A stretch of DNA of 64,000 bases. It comes from Collinsella aerofaciens (lineage in GTDB: Bacteria > Actinomycetota > Coriobacteriia > Coriobacteriales > Coriobacteriaceae). Of this stretch, positions 43,112 to 52,531 are shown piece by piece (within the stretch, counting starts at the first letter, position 1; each line of letters begins with the position of its first letter). Below the pieces are notes generated by a model, which was given only the letters and a program-made list of their open reading frames with translations, did no database searches and was not told the origin of the DNA. Location: contig NZ_JAQLEM010000009.1 in the NCBI RefSeq assembly GCF_028209885.1, forward strand, positions 1-64,000, read 5' to 3'. A program made the translations under genes and the position numbers.

Positions 43112-43894
43112 ATGGCCGAACCCACGCTTTTGCCCGAGCGGCTTCAGTACCGCCCGACCAAGATCGAGCTCGACGAGAGCATCGAGAAGGCCAAGGCGAC
43201 CCTTCTTAAGAAGATCAAGCGCTCGGTGTACGTCTACCGTGTTGACTGCGGCGGCTGCAACGGCTGCGAGATCGAGATCTTCGGTTCCATCACGCCCGTC
43301 TTCGACGTCGAGCGCTTTGGCATCAAGGTCGTGCCTTCGCCCCGTCACGCCGATGTGCTGCTGTACACCGGTGCCGTGACGCGTGCCATGCGCATGCCGG
43401 CCCTGCGCGCCTTTGAGGCCGCACCCGATCCCAAGATCGTGGTGTCCTATGGCGCGTGCGGCTGCACCGGCGGCATCTTCTACGACAACTACTGCGTCTG
43501 GGGCGGCACGGATAAGATTTTGCCGGTCGATGTCTACATCCCCGGCTGCCCGCCTAGCCCCGCGCAGACCGTCTACGGCTTTGCCATGGCGCTCGGTCTG
43601 CTGGACCAAAAGCTCCATGCCGAGACCACGGTGGAGGCCGCCGGCGAGCAGGCCGATATCCTGCACCCCGGCGTGCCGTACAAGCTGCGCGTTGCCATCG
43701 AGCGCGAGGCTCGCGCCATGAGCGGCTACCGTTACGGCCGCGACCTGGCCAACGAGTTTATGGATACGCTCGAGGGCGCGCCCAAGGGTGATATCCGAGG
43801 TGCCATGGCGCTGCTCATCGACAAGCAGGACGATCCGCGCCGCGTTGAGGTCTACTCGGCGCTGCAGGATCTGGTGCTGGCCGGAGGTCGTTAG
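43112..43894 (+). CDS. hyfI: Hydrogenase-4 small subunit (NuoB-like)
   Basis: 260 residues. The proximal-cluster ligands are DCGGCNGCEIE, YGACGCTGGIF and IPGCPPSPAQTV, matching NuoB/HycG-type small subunits. It passes electrons to HyfG. RBS AAGGAGGAG; two bases after hyfH. Confidence 0.95.
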   Translation: MAEPTLLPERLQYRPTKIELDESIEKAKATLLKKIKRSVYVYRVDCGGCNGCEIEIFGSITPVFDVERFGIKVVPSPRHADVLLYTGAVTRAMRMPALRAFEAAPDPKIVVSYGACGCTGGIFYDNYCVWGGTDKILPVDVYIPGCPPSPAQTVYGFAMALGLLDQKLHAETTVEAAGEQADILHPGVPYKLRVAIEREARAMSGYRYGRDLANEFMDTLEGAPKGDIRGAMALLIDKQDDPRRVEVYSALQDLVLAGGR

Positions 43895-44476
43895 ATGGAG
43901 CTCACGGACCGCTCTGGTTACTTTGCGGGTCCCGGCATGCTCGGCGGCTCTTTTGGCGATGCCTCGCGCGCAAGCGACGAGGCCGCCGAGGGCGTCGCCG
44001 ACCCCTGCCTGGGCCACGCGCCCGACCAGGTGGTCTTCTATGAGCTCACGCGTAAGTTTGTGGAGACCGAGGAAGACGTTCCCCAGGAGGCCTGCGACGT
44101 GCTGTACTACACGCTCGCCGTAGGCCACCACACCGGCGTGCTCGACTGCTTTGAGCCGCGCCTGTCGGTGCCGGTGGATGTGTTTTATTCGCTTGTCGAC
44201 GCGCTGCCGGAGGGGGAGGCCCGGACTAAGTTTGAGGCCATCCGCTCCTTTGGCGAGTGCCAGCTCGACAAGGCGGCGGTGCCGTCGCTGCTCGAGGCCT
44301 GCGATGCGCTGCTCGACGAGCGCGGTTTTCGCGGGTCGGCCAAGGCCGGCATCTCGGTGTTCGACGATGACTTTGGCCTGCATGCCCAGCAGGTCGCGTT
44401 CTTAATGAAGTTCCGCGATTTGGTGGAGCGCGTGCGCGATGTTTCGGGCGTGTATCTGACGGGAAGGTTGCAGTAA
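43895..44476 (+). CDS. hyfJ: Formate hydrogenlyase maturation protein HycH/HyfJ
   Basis: 193 residues of the HycH family, which helps process the hydrogenase large subunit. Conserved parts: VVFYELTRKFV, YYTLAVGHHTGVLDCF and KAGISVFDDDFGLHAQQVAFL. It starts directly after the hyfI stop and ends in a TAATG overlap with hycI. HycH and HyfJ are homologues; the name follows the hyf order. Confidence 0.85.
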   Translation: MELTDRSGYFAGPGMLGGSFGDASRASDEAAEGVADPCLGHAPDQVVFYELTRKFVETEEDVPQEACDVLYYTLAVGHHTGVLDCFEPRLSVPVDVFYSLVDALPEGEARTKFEAIRSFGECQLDKAAVPSLLEACDALLDERGFRGSAKAGISVFDDDFGLHAQQVAFLMKFRDLVERVRDVSGVYLTGRLQ

Positions 44477-44979
44477 TGGGTCGCGTTGTGGATGGACGTG
44501 TGAACGGCGCCCCGTTTGCGGGTATCGTGCTCACGGCGGGAAGCGTGCTGCGTGCCGACGATGCCGCCGGCCCCGTGCTCTCCAAAAAGATGGAGGACGC
44601 GCCCATCGCCGGTTGGTACACCATCGACGGCGGGCAAACGCCCGAGGACGACATCATCGAGGTTAAGCGTGAGCGTCCGCCGCGTTTGGTTTTGGTCGAT
44701 GCCGCCGACATGGCGCTGCCCGTCGGCGCCATCCGCTTGCTCGACAAACGTGACGTGGCCCGCAAGTCGATGTTCACCACGCATTCGCTCCCTTTGTCGA
44801 TTCTGATCGAGGAAATCGAGCAATCGTGCGAAGATATCGTCTTCATAGGGATTCAGCCGGGCGATACGGAGTTTTACAACCCTATGTCCCCGGAGGTCTT
44901 TGACGCCGTCGACGCCGTGTACGACGCCGTGGCCGCCAACGACTTTTCCCACTTTGTCCGCTTGGGGCAAGAGCAATAG
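44476..44979 (+). CDS. hycI: Hydrogenase maturation protease
   Basis: 167 residues of the HycI/HybD endopeptidase family, which trims the large-subunit C-terminus once nickel is in place. GIVLTAGSVLRADDAAGPVLS gives the glycine-rich start and a metal-binding aspartate; VLVDAADM and the TTHSLPLSIL histidine provide the other nickel contacts. The TAATG overlap couples it to hyfJ. Confidence 0.9.
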   Translation: MGRVVDGRVNGAPFAGIVLTAGSVLRADDAAGPVLSKKMEDAPIAGWYTIDGGQTPEDDIIEVKRERPPRLVLVDAADMALPVGAIRLLDKRDVARKSMFTTHSLPLSILIEEIEQSCEDIVFIGIQPGDTEFYNPMSPEVFDAVDAVYDAVAANDFSHFVRLGQEQ

Positions 44980-45018
44980 GAGCGCTTGTCCCTGCTGATT
45001 AGGAAAGAAGTGATTGAC

Positions 45019-45858
45019 ATGGCAGATTCCAAGGTGGAGTACCCCGCTCCTGATTGCCTGGCACCCGCCGCGATCGAGGCCAAGACCGAGGTCGCCGGCG
45101 TGACCAAGGCCAACCTGCCGGTCGCAAAGGCCTTTCTGTTGGCAATGTTCGCCGGTGCGTTTATTGCCTTCGGTGGCCTGTTCTTTACCGTGTTCTTGAG
45201 CGATAGCACGCTGGGCTGGGGCGCCCAGCGCGTCGTGGGCGGCCTGTGCTTTTGCCTGGGCCTGGTGCTGGTGCTGGTGTGCGGCGCCGAGCTGTTTACC
45301 GGCAATTCGCTTATGGTCTGCGCGCTCAAGAGCAAAAAGATCACCCTGGCTCAGATGCTCAAGGCTTGGGTCGTCGTGTGGGTCGGCAATTTTGTCGGTG
45401 CCTTGTTCATCGTCTTTTTGGTGTACATGGCCGGCATCTATAAGCTCAACGGCGAGGCGGTCGCCAACTCCATGGTGAACGTCGCCGCCGGTAAGGTGAC
45501 GGTCGACTGGGTGACGATCTTCTTCCGCGGCATCCTGTGCAACATCTTTGTGTGCCTGGCCGTGTGGATTGGCACTGCGGGCAAGACCGTGGTCGATAAG
45601 GTTGTGGGCATTTTGCTGCCCATCGCCGCCTTTGTGGCCTGCGGTTTTGAGCACTGCGTTGCCAACATGTACTTTTTGCCCATGGGTGCCGTGATGCACG
45701 CGTGCGGCTATGGTGCCAAGGTTGCCGGGGCCGATGCGCTCAACGTCGCGGGTATTGCGTTTAATCTATCCGCCGCCACGCTGGGCAACATCGTGGGCGG
45801 CGCGGTTCTGGTCGCGCTCGGCTACTGGTTTATCTACGCCAAGAAGTCCGAGGCGTAA
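45019..45858 (+). CDS. focA: Formate channel FocA
   Basis: 279 residues, six hydrophobic segments, formate/nitrite transporter family. Seen are FAGAFIAFGGLFFTVFL, CGAELFTGNSLMVCAL and GNFVGALF. It would bring formate to FdhF or export it. It is 39 bases downstream of hycI and ends at the island's terminator. A TTG/GTG start further upstream lacks the homologous start. Confidence 0.92.
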   Translation: MADSKVEYPAPDCLAPAAIEAKTEVAGVTKANLPVAKAFLLAMFAGAFIAFGGLFFTVFLSDSTLGWGAQRVVGGLCFCLGLVLVLVCGAELFTGNSLMVCALKSKKITLAQMLKAWVVVWVGNFVGALFIVFLVYMAGIYKLNGEAVANSMVNVAAGKVTVDWVTIFFRGILCNIFVCLAVWIGTAGKTVVDKVVGILLPIAAFVACGFEHCVANMYFLPMGAVMHACGYGAKVAGADALNVAGIAFNLSAATLGNIVGGAVLVALGYWFIYAKKSEA

Positions 45859-45880
45859 GGTACCGTCTGTTTGACGTTGG

Positions 45881-45916
45881 GCCTCCCGCGGGGCGTTGCC
45901 GTGCGGGAGGCTTTTT
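45881..45916 (+). terminator. Terminator of the formate hydrogenlyase island
   Basis: GCCTCCCGC (45881-45889) with GCGGGAGGC (45903-45911), then TTTTT. Confidence 0.92.
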
Positions 45917-45980
45917 GGGTCTGGGGCTCGTTGCCGGGCTGTTGGCCTGTTGTGTTTGGCTTGTGAAAGGGGTAATCGAG

Positions 45981-48098
45981 ATGGCATCTGCTGTGGAGCG
46001 TGACGGTCGTGCCGTGGTGACCACATGCGGGGGATGCTATGCCGATTGCGCCTTTGCGGCTCATGTTGAGGATGGTCGCGTGGTGGCCGAGTTACCGGTG
46101 CCGGGGCATCCGTGCGCGGCGCGTGCCCTCTGCGCCCGCGGTCGGCATCGCCTGGCAATGCCGTTTGACGAGCGCGATCGCATTGTGCATCCCATGCGCC
46201 GACGAACTGATGGCTCGGGGTTCGATGCGATTACCTGGGACGAGGCGTTTGCCCAGATTGCCGAGCGTCTTTTGGGGATTGTTGACGAATGCGGGCCCCG
46301 TGCGCTGGGCATGACGCTCGGCGTGCCCTCGTTCGACCGCTACTGGGCGTATCGCTTTATGCATGCGCTGGGCTCGCCCAACGTGTACGGTGCCGATGGC
46401 GCCTGCGAGGTAAGCCGACTTACCGGTTGGGAGCACAGCCTGGGCTATAGTCCCGCCTCCGACCTAGCGCACACCAATTGCATCATGTACCTTGGGCGTT
46501 CCATTGTCGATTCGTCGACGATGGGGGCCGTTGACGCGCTCAACGATGCCCGTCGCCGTGGGGCGAAGATTATCGTGGTCGACCCCCGGCGCAGCGGCTC
46601 GGCTGCGCTTGCCGACCGCTGGCTGCGCGTGCGCCCGGGCTGCGACCTGGCCTTGCTGCTGGGCATTGCGCATGTGCTCATTGCCGAGGACTTGTACGAC
46701 CACGAGTTCGTGACCCGCTATACCACGGGCTTTGACGAGCTGGCGCAGGCGTCCCGTGCTTGGACGCCCGAGTGGACCGAGTCGATGTGCGACGTGCCGG
46801 CCGCAGAGATCGCCGCCACGGCGCGTGATCTAGCTGCCGCCGCGCCTGCTGCCGTGGTGGACGCCGGCTTTCATGGCGGCATCGGTATCGCGTATGCCAA
46901 TAGCACCCAGACCGCGCGCGCGATTTGTCTGGTCGATGTGCTGCTGGGCTGCATCGGACACGCGGGCGGTGCCCTCAACCCGCCCACGCCGCTTGCTTTG
47001 GGCGATTTGGACCCTGCGCGTTTCGCGACGCCGTCGATGCCACGTGAGCCCAAGTTGGGGTCCGAGCGCTATCCACTGGTCGATCCGGTGCGCGGCCTGT
47101 GCACGACCATCGGTCAGTCGATTCTTGCTGGCGATTTGCGTGGACTCATCGTCTATGCCAGTAACCCCGGTGCGGGCTATGGCAATGCGCAGGCTTGGTT
47201 GGGTATTTTGCAGCAGCTTGACCTGCTCGTGACGATTGATATTCGCTGGTCCGAGACAGCGCGCGCTTCTGACTTCGTGCTGCCCGACGTGACGTATCTG
47301 GAGGCCGACCGCGGTGTGGGCACAGTCGTGGGCGCCAATGATTCGCGCGTGTTCTACCGCAACGCCGTGCTGCCCGTGTTACATGACGACACGCGTTCCG
47401 GTCGGGAGATTTTTGCCGGTCTGGCGCAGGCGTGTGGCGTGGGCGAGTACTTCCAGTTTACGTCTGACGATCTGGCGGCTGCCCAGGTGGCGCCTTTTGG
47501 GATCAATCTGGACGAGCTCAAGGAGCGCGGCTGGGCCGACACGGGTGTTACGTTGCCGTCGCGTACGGGCGAGCCGGCGATTCCCTTGGATAGCGGTAAA
47601 ATTGCGCTGGCAAGCGACGTATGGGAACGAGCCGGCCTGGGCCGTGTACCCAACTGGATTGCTCCCATGGTGGAGCCCGGCCCGGGGATGTTTCGCCTCA
47701 TTAGCGGCAACCGTCCCTTTGAGTCGCATACCTCGCGAAGGCTTGCGGCGGCCGGTGCCGCCGAGGCTGGATCGGACCTGGATGCCGTGCAGATGAATGC
47801 CGATGCTGCTGCGCACATGGGCATCGCCGACGGCGAGGTCGTCGAACTCGTGAGCGATATGGGCCGCGATCGCGTGCGCGTGGAGACGACGCCGTATCTG
47901 CATCCGGCGTGCATCTTCACCTCGGCCGCTCCCGGCGGGCGTTCGTTTGGCGCCGATGCCGGTGGCGCTCAAGCCTTGGGCGTGGGTCCGCTCGACCATA
48001 CGCCGTTGCGTTGGGACCCGTTGACGGGCGCTGCGCTCACCCAGGAAAACGCCGTTCGCGTGGAAAAGATCGCGGCACGCGAGGATAATAGCGATTGA
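45981..48098 (+). CDS. Molybdopterin oxidoreductase, DMSO-reductase superfamily, substrate unknown
   Basis: 705 residues. The N-terminus has a [4Fe-4S] motif, TTCGGCYADC...CARG. MGD-binding blocks include IMYLGRSIVDSS, KIIVVDPRRSGSAA, LIVYASNPGAGY and a C-terminal ISGNRPFESHT. The expected metal ligand is a cysteine in DGACEVSRLTGWEHS, as in periplasmic nitrate, formate or polysulfide/thiosulfate-type enzymes; no in-frame TGA is present. No signal peptide and no partner subunits are adjacent, so it is probably cytoplasmic. The ATG follows AAAGGGG; the frame opens 22 codons earlier across the terminator. It sits just before selA. Confidence 0.8.
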   Translation: MASAVERDGRAVVTTCGGCYADCAFAAHVEDGRVVAELPVPGHPCAARALCARGRHRLAMPFDERDRIVHPMRRRTDGSGFDAITWDEAFAQIAERLLGIVDECGPRALGMTLGVPSFDRYWAYRFMHALGSPNVYGADGACEVSRLTGWEHSLGYSPASDLAHTNCIMYLGRSIVDSSTMGAVDALNDARRRGAKIIVVDPRRSGSAALADRWLRVRPGCDLALLLGIAHVLIAEDLYDHEFVTRYTTGFDELAQASRAWTPEWTESMCDVPAAEIAATARDLAAAAPAAVVDAGFHGGIGIAYANSTQTARAICLVDVLLGCIGHAGGALNPPTPLALGDLDPARFATPSMPREPKLGSERYPLVDPVRGLCTTIGQSILAGDLRGLIVYASNPGAGYGNAQAWLGILQQLDLLVTIDIRWSETARASDFVLPDVTYLEADRGVGTVVGANDSRVFYRNAVLPVLHDDTRSGREIFAGLAQACGVGEYFQFTSDDLAAAQVAPFGINLDELKERGWADTGVTLPSRTGEPAIPLDSGKIALASDVWERAGLGRVPNWIAPMVEPGPGMFRLISGNRPFESHTSRRLAAAGAAEAGSDLDAVQMNADAAAHMGIADGEVVELVSDMGRDRVRVETTPYLHPACIFTSAAPGGRSFGADAGGAQALGVGPLDHTPLRWDPLTGAALTQENAVRVEKIAAREDNSD

Positions 48099-48174
48099 TT
48101 GACTCAGCCGATCGAATTGGCTGATAGTTTGACGTTCGAACGATTGATTCACCTTTGGTTTTGAAAGGTCGCAC

Positions 48175-49632
48175 ATGAGCGATAGCCAGAACATGTCCGA
48201 TGAGGTACGCGCCCGCCTTCGCGCTATTCCTTCCGTCAACGAGCTGCTCGCAGAGTGGCCGGTTGTGAAGGCGGCGGGGGAGACCTGCGACGCGGTGGTG
48301 CATGCCGCCGTCACGGCCGAGCTCGACGAGGAGCGCGCCGCGATTCGTGCCGGCGCCGCCCCGCGTTCCAAGCGCGACCTGGCCTCGGCCATCGAGTGGC
48401 GTGCGCATCGATCCGCACTGCCGAGCCTGCGCCCTGCCGTCAACGCCACGGGTGTGGTCATCCATACCAACTTGGGTCGCGCCCCGCTCGCGGAGTCGGC
48501 GGCAAAGGCCGTGGCCGAGGTCGCGCGTGGCTACAGCACGCTCGAGTACAGCGTGGACACCTGCTCGCGCGGGTCGCGCAAGGAGCACGCCGCGCAGCTC
48601 ATCCGCTCGCTTACCGGTGCCGAGGACGCGCTGGTCGTTAACAACAACGCCGCCGCTGTGCTGCTGGTGCTGGCGACCCATGCCGCAGGCAAGGAGGTCA
48701 TCGTCAGCCGCGGCGAGCTTGTCGAGATCGGCGGCAGCTTCCGCATCCCCGATGTCATGGCGGCTTCGGGCGCCAAACTCGTCGAGGTCGGCGCCACCAA
48801 CCGCACGCACCTGGCTGATTATGAGCAAGCCATCACGCCCGATACGGCGATGATCCTCAAGGTCCATCCTTCCAACTATCGCATCGAGGGCTTTCACGAG
48901 GAAGTGGGCTCTCGGGAGCTTGCCGCCCTGGCCCACAAGCATGGTCTGCTGTTCTACGAGGACCAGGGTTCGGGCGCGCTGTTGCCCGACGACATCTTGG
49001 TGCGCGGCGGCGAAGAAACCACGCCGGCTTCGGTTTCGGCAGGGCTCGATCTGGTGTCGTGCTCGGGCGATAAGCTGCTCGGTGCCGCACAGGCGGGCAT
49101 TATCATGGGCCGTCGCGATCTGGTCCAGGCCTGCGGGTCGCATCCGCTTATGCGTGCCCTACGCCCGGGCAAGCTCGCACTGGCGGCGCTCGAGGCTACA
49201 CTACGCATTTACATGGATGGGGCGGATGTGGCCCATCGCGAGGTACCGGTGCTCAATATGCTCACGCTTCCGCAGGCCCATCTGGAGCGTCGCGCACGCA
49301 AGTTGCGCGATCGTATGGTCGCCGGGCTCGATAAGGCGGGTTGCCCGTGCGCCGTTCAGGTGGAGATCGTCGAGGAGTCGTCGACTCCCGGCGGCGGCTC
49401 GCTGCCTACCGTGGAGCTACCCACGATGTGCGTGGCCGTCTGCCCGGTCGACGGGCGCCTGTCCGTCGACGCACTTAAGCGCTCGCTCGTTCAAGACTTC
49501 GATACGCCAGTCGTCACGCGCGCCTCGCACGACCGCATTCTGTTTGACGTGCGCACGCTCGTGGGTGACCGCGATATCGAGACAGCGGCGTCGACGCTCG
49601 TCGCGTGCGTTGAGAAGGCGGTTGCACGATGA
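48175..49632 (+). CDS. selA: L-seryl-tRNA(Sec) selenium transferase
   Basis: 485 residues. Converts Ser-tRNA(Sec) to Sec-tRNA(Sec) with selenophosphate. PLP lysine in SCSGDKLLGAAQAG (Lys300); N-terminal INATGVVIHTNLGRAPL-like block (here VNATGVVIHTNLGRAPL) and YSTLEYSVDTCSRGSR. The ATG follows TTGAAAGG. It overlaps selB by four bases (ATGA). Confidence 0.96.
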   Translation: MSDSQNMSDEVRARLRAIPSVNELLAEWPVVKAAGETCDAVVHAAVTAELDEERAAIRAGAAPRSKRDLASAIEWRAHRSALPSLRPAVNATGVVIHTNLGRAPLAESAAKAVAEVARGYSTLEYSVDTCSRGSRKEHAAQLIRSLTGAEDALVVNNNAAAVLLVLATHAAGKEVIVSRGELVEIGGSFRIPDVMAASGAKLVEVGATNRTHLADYEQAITPDTAMILKVHPSNYRIEGFHEEVGSRELAALAHKHGLLFYEDQGSGALLPDDILVRGGEETTPASVSAGLDLVSCSGDKLLGAAQAGIIMGRRDLVQACGSHPLMRALRPGKLALAALEATLRIYMDGADVAHREVPVLNMLTLPQAHLERRARKLRDRMVAGLDKAGCPCAVQVEIVEESSTPGGGSLPTVELPTMCVAVCPVDGRLSVDALKRSLVQDFDTPVVTRASHDRILFDVRTLVGDRDIETAASTLVACVEKAVAR

Positions 49633-51596
49633 GTGAGGTTCAAGCGCTGGTGGAGTGTCCCGTTATCGTGGGCACGGCGGGCCACGTCGACCACGGTAAG
49701 TCGGCATTGATTGAGGCACTGACCGGCAAGAATCCCGACCGTCTGGAGGTTGAACGCCGTCGCGGTATGACCGTGGAGCTGGGCTTTGGCGAGCTGGCGC
49801 TGCCGAGTGGCAAGATCGTTGGCCTGGTCGACGTGCCGGGCCACGCGCATTACTTGCGCGCCATGGTGCAGGGCGCCACGGGTATCGACGTGGCCGTGCT
49901 GGTGGTCTCTGCCGTTGAGGGCGTAATGCCGCAGACCCGCGAGCACGTGCATGTGCTGGAGCTGCTGGGCGTTACGCATATGGTGGTCGCGCTGACGATG
50001 TGTGACTTGGCCGACGCCGAGATGACCGAGCTTGCCGAGCTCGATGTCGATGACTTTTTGTCGGGTACCGTGTTTGCGGACGCGCCGATGGTGCCCGTGT
50101 CGTCCAAGACCGGCGCGGGAATCGATGACCTGCTGGCTGCGCTCGACGAGCAGGTTGCCGCTTGCTGGGATGCCTGCCGTGCCCGTGGCGAGCTCACCGA
50201 TGCCGCACCGCGTCTGCCCATCGACCGCTGCTTTACGATCAAGGGCGTCGGTACCGTGGTGACGGGAACGTTGCACGATGCGCCGGTTGCGGTGGGCGAC
50301 GAGCTGATGGCTTTGCCGTCGCGTACGGTCTGTCGCGTGCGCGGGATTCAGGTGCATGGCGATACGCCGCGGGCGTTGCCCGGTCAGCGTGTGGCGCTCA
50401 ACTTGGTGGGCGATGCCGTCGCCGCGCTCGATCGCGGTGAGATGCTCGGCGTGGCAGACCGTTTTGGTCAGACGTTGCGCTTTATGATGGCGTTTACGTA
50501 TTTGGGTCGCGAGGGAGCCAAGCCGCGTGTGCTCGAGTCGGGTGCGCGTGTGCACGTGATGGCGGGTACGGCCGAGGTCGTCGGTCGCATCATGTTCATG
50601 GAGGGCGAGGCCCCCATGGCGGTGGGCGAGACCCGTAATGTTCAGGTGCGCTTGGAGGAGCCGCTGCCGCTGCGAGCCGGAGACCATGCCGTGGTGCTGT
50701 CCTATTCGCCCGTGATGCTCATCGGCGGCGGGCGCGTGCTGCTATCGCGCTGCCGTCGCTCGCGCGAGCTTTCGGCGGGGGAGCGCACGCTGCTTGCAGC
50801 GCTTGAGGCCGACGATGCCGTCGCTGGTGCGGATGCGTGGCTGGCGCTGCAGGCGTTGCCAGTCGTGGTCGCTGACGTTGCCGCGGCGCTAGATCTTGTT
50901 TCCGGTGAGGCCGATACCGCGCTGAACGAGTTGGTGGCACGAGGTGTTGTTTGCGAGCTTGCTGGCTCGGGCGATGCGCTGTATGTGAATGCCGCCGTGC
51001 TCGATGCCGCCATGGGCGTGCTGGCGGCGACCCTGTCGGCCATGCACGCGGCGGCTCCCAAGGAGACGGGCTTTACGCCCGGCGCCGTTGCCCATGCTGC
51101 GTGGCCTGCCGCTGATGAAGGCGTTGCCGCGGCCCTGATTGCCGAGGGCTGCTCCCGTGGCGTGTGCGCCGCCGAGGGCGCCGAGGTATTCGATCCGCAT
51201 TCGGCCGCCGCGGCGGCACGCGTGGTGCGAGAGGCTTGCGAGCGCATCGTCGCGCTGCTTGACGAGGCTGGCCTGGATGCACCGGCGCTTCCCGAGGTGG
51301 GCGAACAGCTGCAGCTCGGTCGCGACACCATGACGCGTGCCCTGCGCGAGCTTTCGCTCAACCGCTCGATCGTTAAGGTCGAGCGCGACGTTGCCCTGTC
51401 CGCTGCCGCCGAGTCCCATGCGCGTGAGCTTGTCGCCGCCGCCATAGAGGCAGCCGGCGGCGCTGCCACCACGAGCGTGCTGCGCGAGGCCCTGGGTGTG
51501 TCGCGCAAACGCGCCATTAGCATCTTGGAGCACCTAGATGCCGTGCGCTTTACGGTGCTCGACAAGGATGCCGGCGGCCTGCGCTCCCTGCGCTAG
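49629..51596 (+). CDS. selB: Selenocysteine-specific elongation factor
   Basis: 655 residues. G domain with GTAGHVDHGKSALIEALTG (G1), DVPGHAHYL (G3) and an M/CD G4-type region; EF-Tu-like domains 2 and 3 follow, then winged-helix domains (about 430-655) that read SECIS hairpins. It delivers Sec-tRNA to UGA codons in fdhF and selD. The start overlaps the selA stop; selC follows 36 bases after its stop. Confidence 0.96.
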   Translation: MSEVQALVECPVIVGTAGHVDHGKSALIEALTGKNPDRLEVERRRGMTVELGFGELALPSGKIVGLVDVPGHAHYLRAMVQGATGIDVAVLVVSAVEGVMPQTREHVHVLELLGVTHMVVALTMCDLADAEMTELAELDVDDFLSGTVFADAPMVPVSSKTGAGIDDLLAALDEQVAACWDACRARGELTDAAPRLPIDRCFTIKGVGTVVTGTLHDAPVAVGDELMALPSRTVCRVRGIQVHGDTPRALPGQRVALNLVGDAVAALDRGEMLGVADRFGQTLRFMMAFTYLGREGAKPRVLESGARVHVMAGTAEVVGRIMFMEGEAPMAVGETRNVQVRLEEPLPLRAGDHAVVLSYSPVMLIGGGRVLLSRCRRSRELSAGERTLLAALEADDAVAGADAWLALQALPVVVADVAAALDLVSGEADTALNELVARGVVCELAGSGDALYVNAAVLDAAMGVLAATLSAMHAAAPKETGFTPGAVAHAAWPAADEGVAAALIAEGCSRGVCAAEGAEVFDPHSAAAAARVVREACERIVALLDEAGLDAPALPEVGEQLQLGRDTMTRALRELSLNRSIVKVERDVALSAAAESHARELVAAAIEAAGGAATTSVLREALGVSRKRAISILEHLDAVRFTVLDKDAGGLRSLR

Positions 51597-51609
51597 ATTG
51601 GCTGCTCGG

Positions 51610-51620
51610 TTTGGTAAAAT
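51610..51620 (+). promoter_or_regulatory. Candidate extended -10 promoter for selC
   Basis: TTTGGTAAAAT (TGnTAAAAT) ends 12 bases before the tRNA-Sec 5' end. The same TTTGGTA extended -10 form appears at 54736. No -35 is recognised. Confidence 0.45.
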
Positions 51621-51632
51621 ACCGCCGCACTT

Positions 51633-51729
51633 GGGAACGGATGGGCTCCGGTGGGCTCCGCGGTCCTCAAAACCGTTGCGAGGCGTGCAAAACGTCTTGG
51701 ATGTGTTCGATTCACATACGTTCCCGCCA
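51633..51729 (+). tRNA. selC: tRNA-Sec (UCA)
   Basis: 97 nt including GCCA end. Acceptor GGGAACG/CGTTCCC, anticodon TCA (51667-51669) in stem GCGGT/ACCGT, an unusually long extra arm (GCGAGGCGT...ACGTCTTG), and T arm ATGTG-TTCGATT-CACAT. The size, UCA anticodon and position after selAB are diagnostic. Confidence 0.97.
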
Positions 51730-51883
51730 TACGCTACCAGCGCTTTTGTGCTCGCGGTCTTGCTGCGTGCCGCAAAGGCGCTGTTTTGTTTTTGCACGAG
51801 CTTTTCGTAGTGCCGCTATTTCGGCGGCGGTATTTAGCTTCGTGCACCGGGTTTCGAGCATGCCGATGGGGGTGTTTTGCCGT

Positions 51884-52516
51884 ATGACTACCGTAAGACG
51901 TGCCGATCTTTCTTGTGTCGTCCAGGCGGGTGGGCTGTCCTCGCGCATGGGCTGTGATAAGGCGCGCATGGCGTTTTGCGGCGAGCCGCTCATCGAACGC
52001 GTGCTGGGTCGGCTGGCGCCAGTTGCCGGCGAGTTGGTCGTGACGACTTCGCGTCCCAGCGAGCTTGCCTACCTTGAGGAGCGCACGTTTGGCGGCCTGG
52101 TGCCGCGAATAGTGTCGGACCTTGAGGGGCCGGCGGGCGCCATGCGCGGCATCGCGAGTTCGCTGACTGCGGCCCGGCTGCCTCTCGCTGCTATCGTCGC
52201 CTGTGATATGCCGTTTGTCTCTTCGGAGCTAATCGGTGCCCTTGCTGGCTGTGTCGAGGCCGAGGCGCTCGACGTGTGCGTGCCGCGCGAGGAGCGGGGG
52301 ATTGAGCCGCTTTGCGCCGTCTGGCGTCGTGACGCGTGTGCTCCGGTTGCCCAAGAGCTGCTCGCCGGTGACCGTCAGCGAATCCGCTGCCTGATCGACC
52401 GGGTGAACGCCGGGCATTTGGACGAGCCTCAGATTGTCGCGGTCGCCGGCTCGACGCTCTGCTTCGAGAACGTCAATACGCCCGAGGAGTTTGCGGCGGC
52501 CGAGTTACTCGCCTAG
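51884..52516 (+). CDS. mobA: Molybdenum cofactor guanylyltransferase
   Basis: 210 residues. Attaches GMP to molybdopterin to form the MGD cofactor of FdhF-type enzymes. The nucleotide-binding start CVVQAGGLSSRMGCDKARMAF is the MobA signature; ACDMPFVSSELI follows. The frame stays open upstream across selC, so the start is uncertain: 51884 precedes MTTVRRADLS, with GGGGG about 12 bases away; 51860 is an alternative. A MocA-type cytidylyltransferase role cannot be excluded. Confidence 0.85.
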   Translation: MTTVRRADLSCVVQAGGLSSRMGCDKARMAFCGEPLIERVLGRLAPVAGELVVTTSRPSELAYLEERTFGGLVPRIVSDLEGPAGAMRGIASSLTAARLPLAAIVACDMPFVSSELIGALAGCVEAEALDVCVPREERGIEPLCAVWRRDACAPVAQELLAGDRQRIRCLIDRVNAGHLDEPQIVAVAGSTLCFENVNTPEEFAAAELLA

Positions 52517-52531
52517 ACGATTGGAGTTGCC

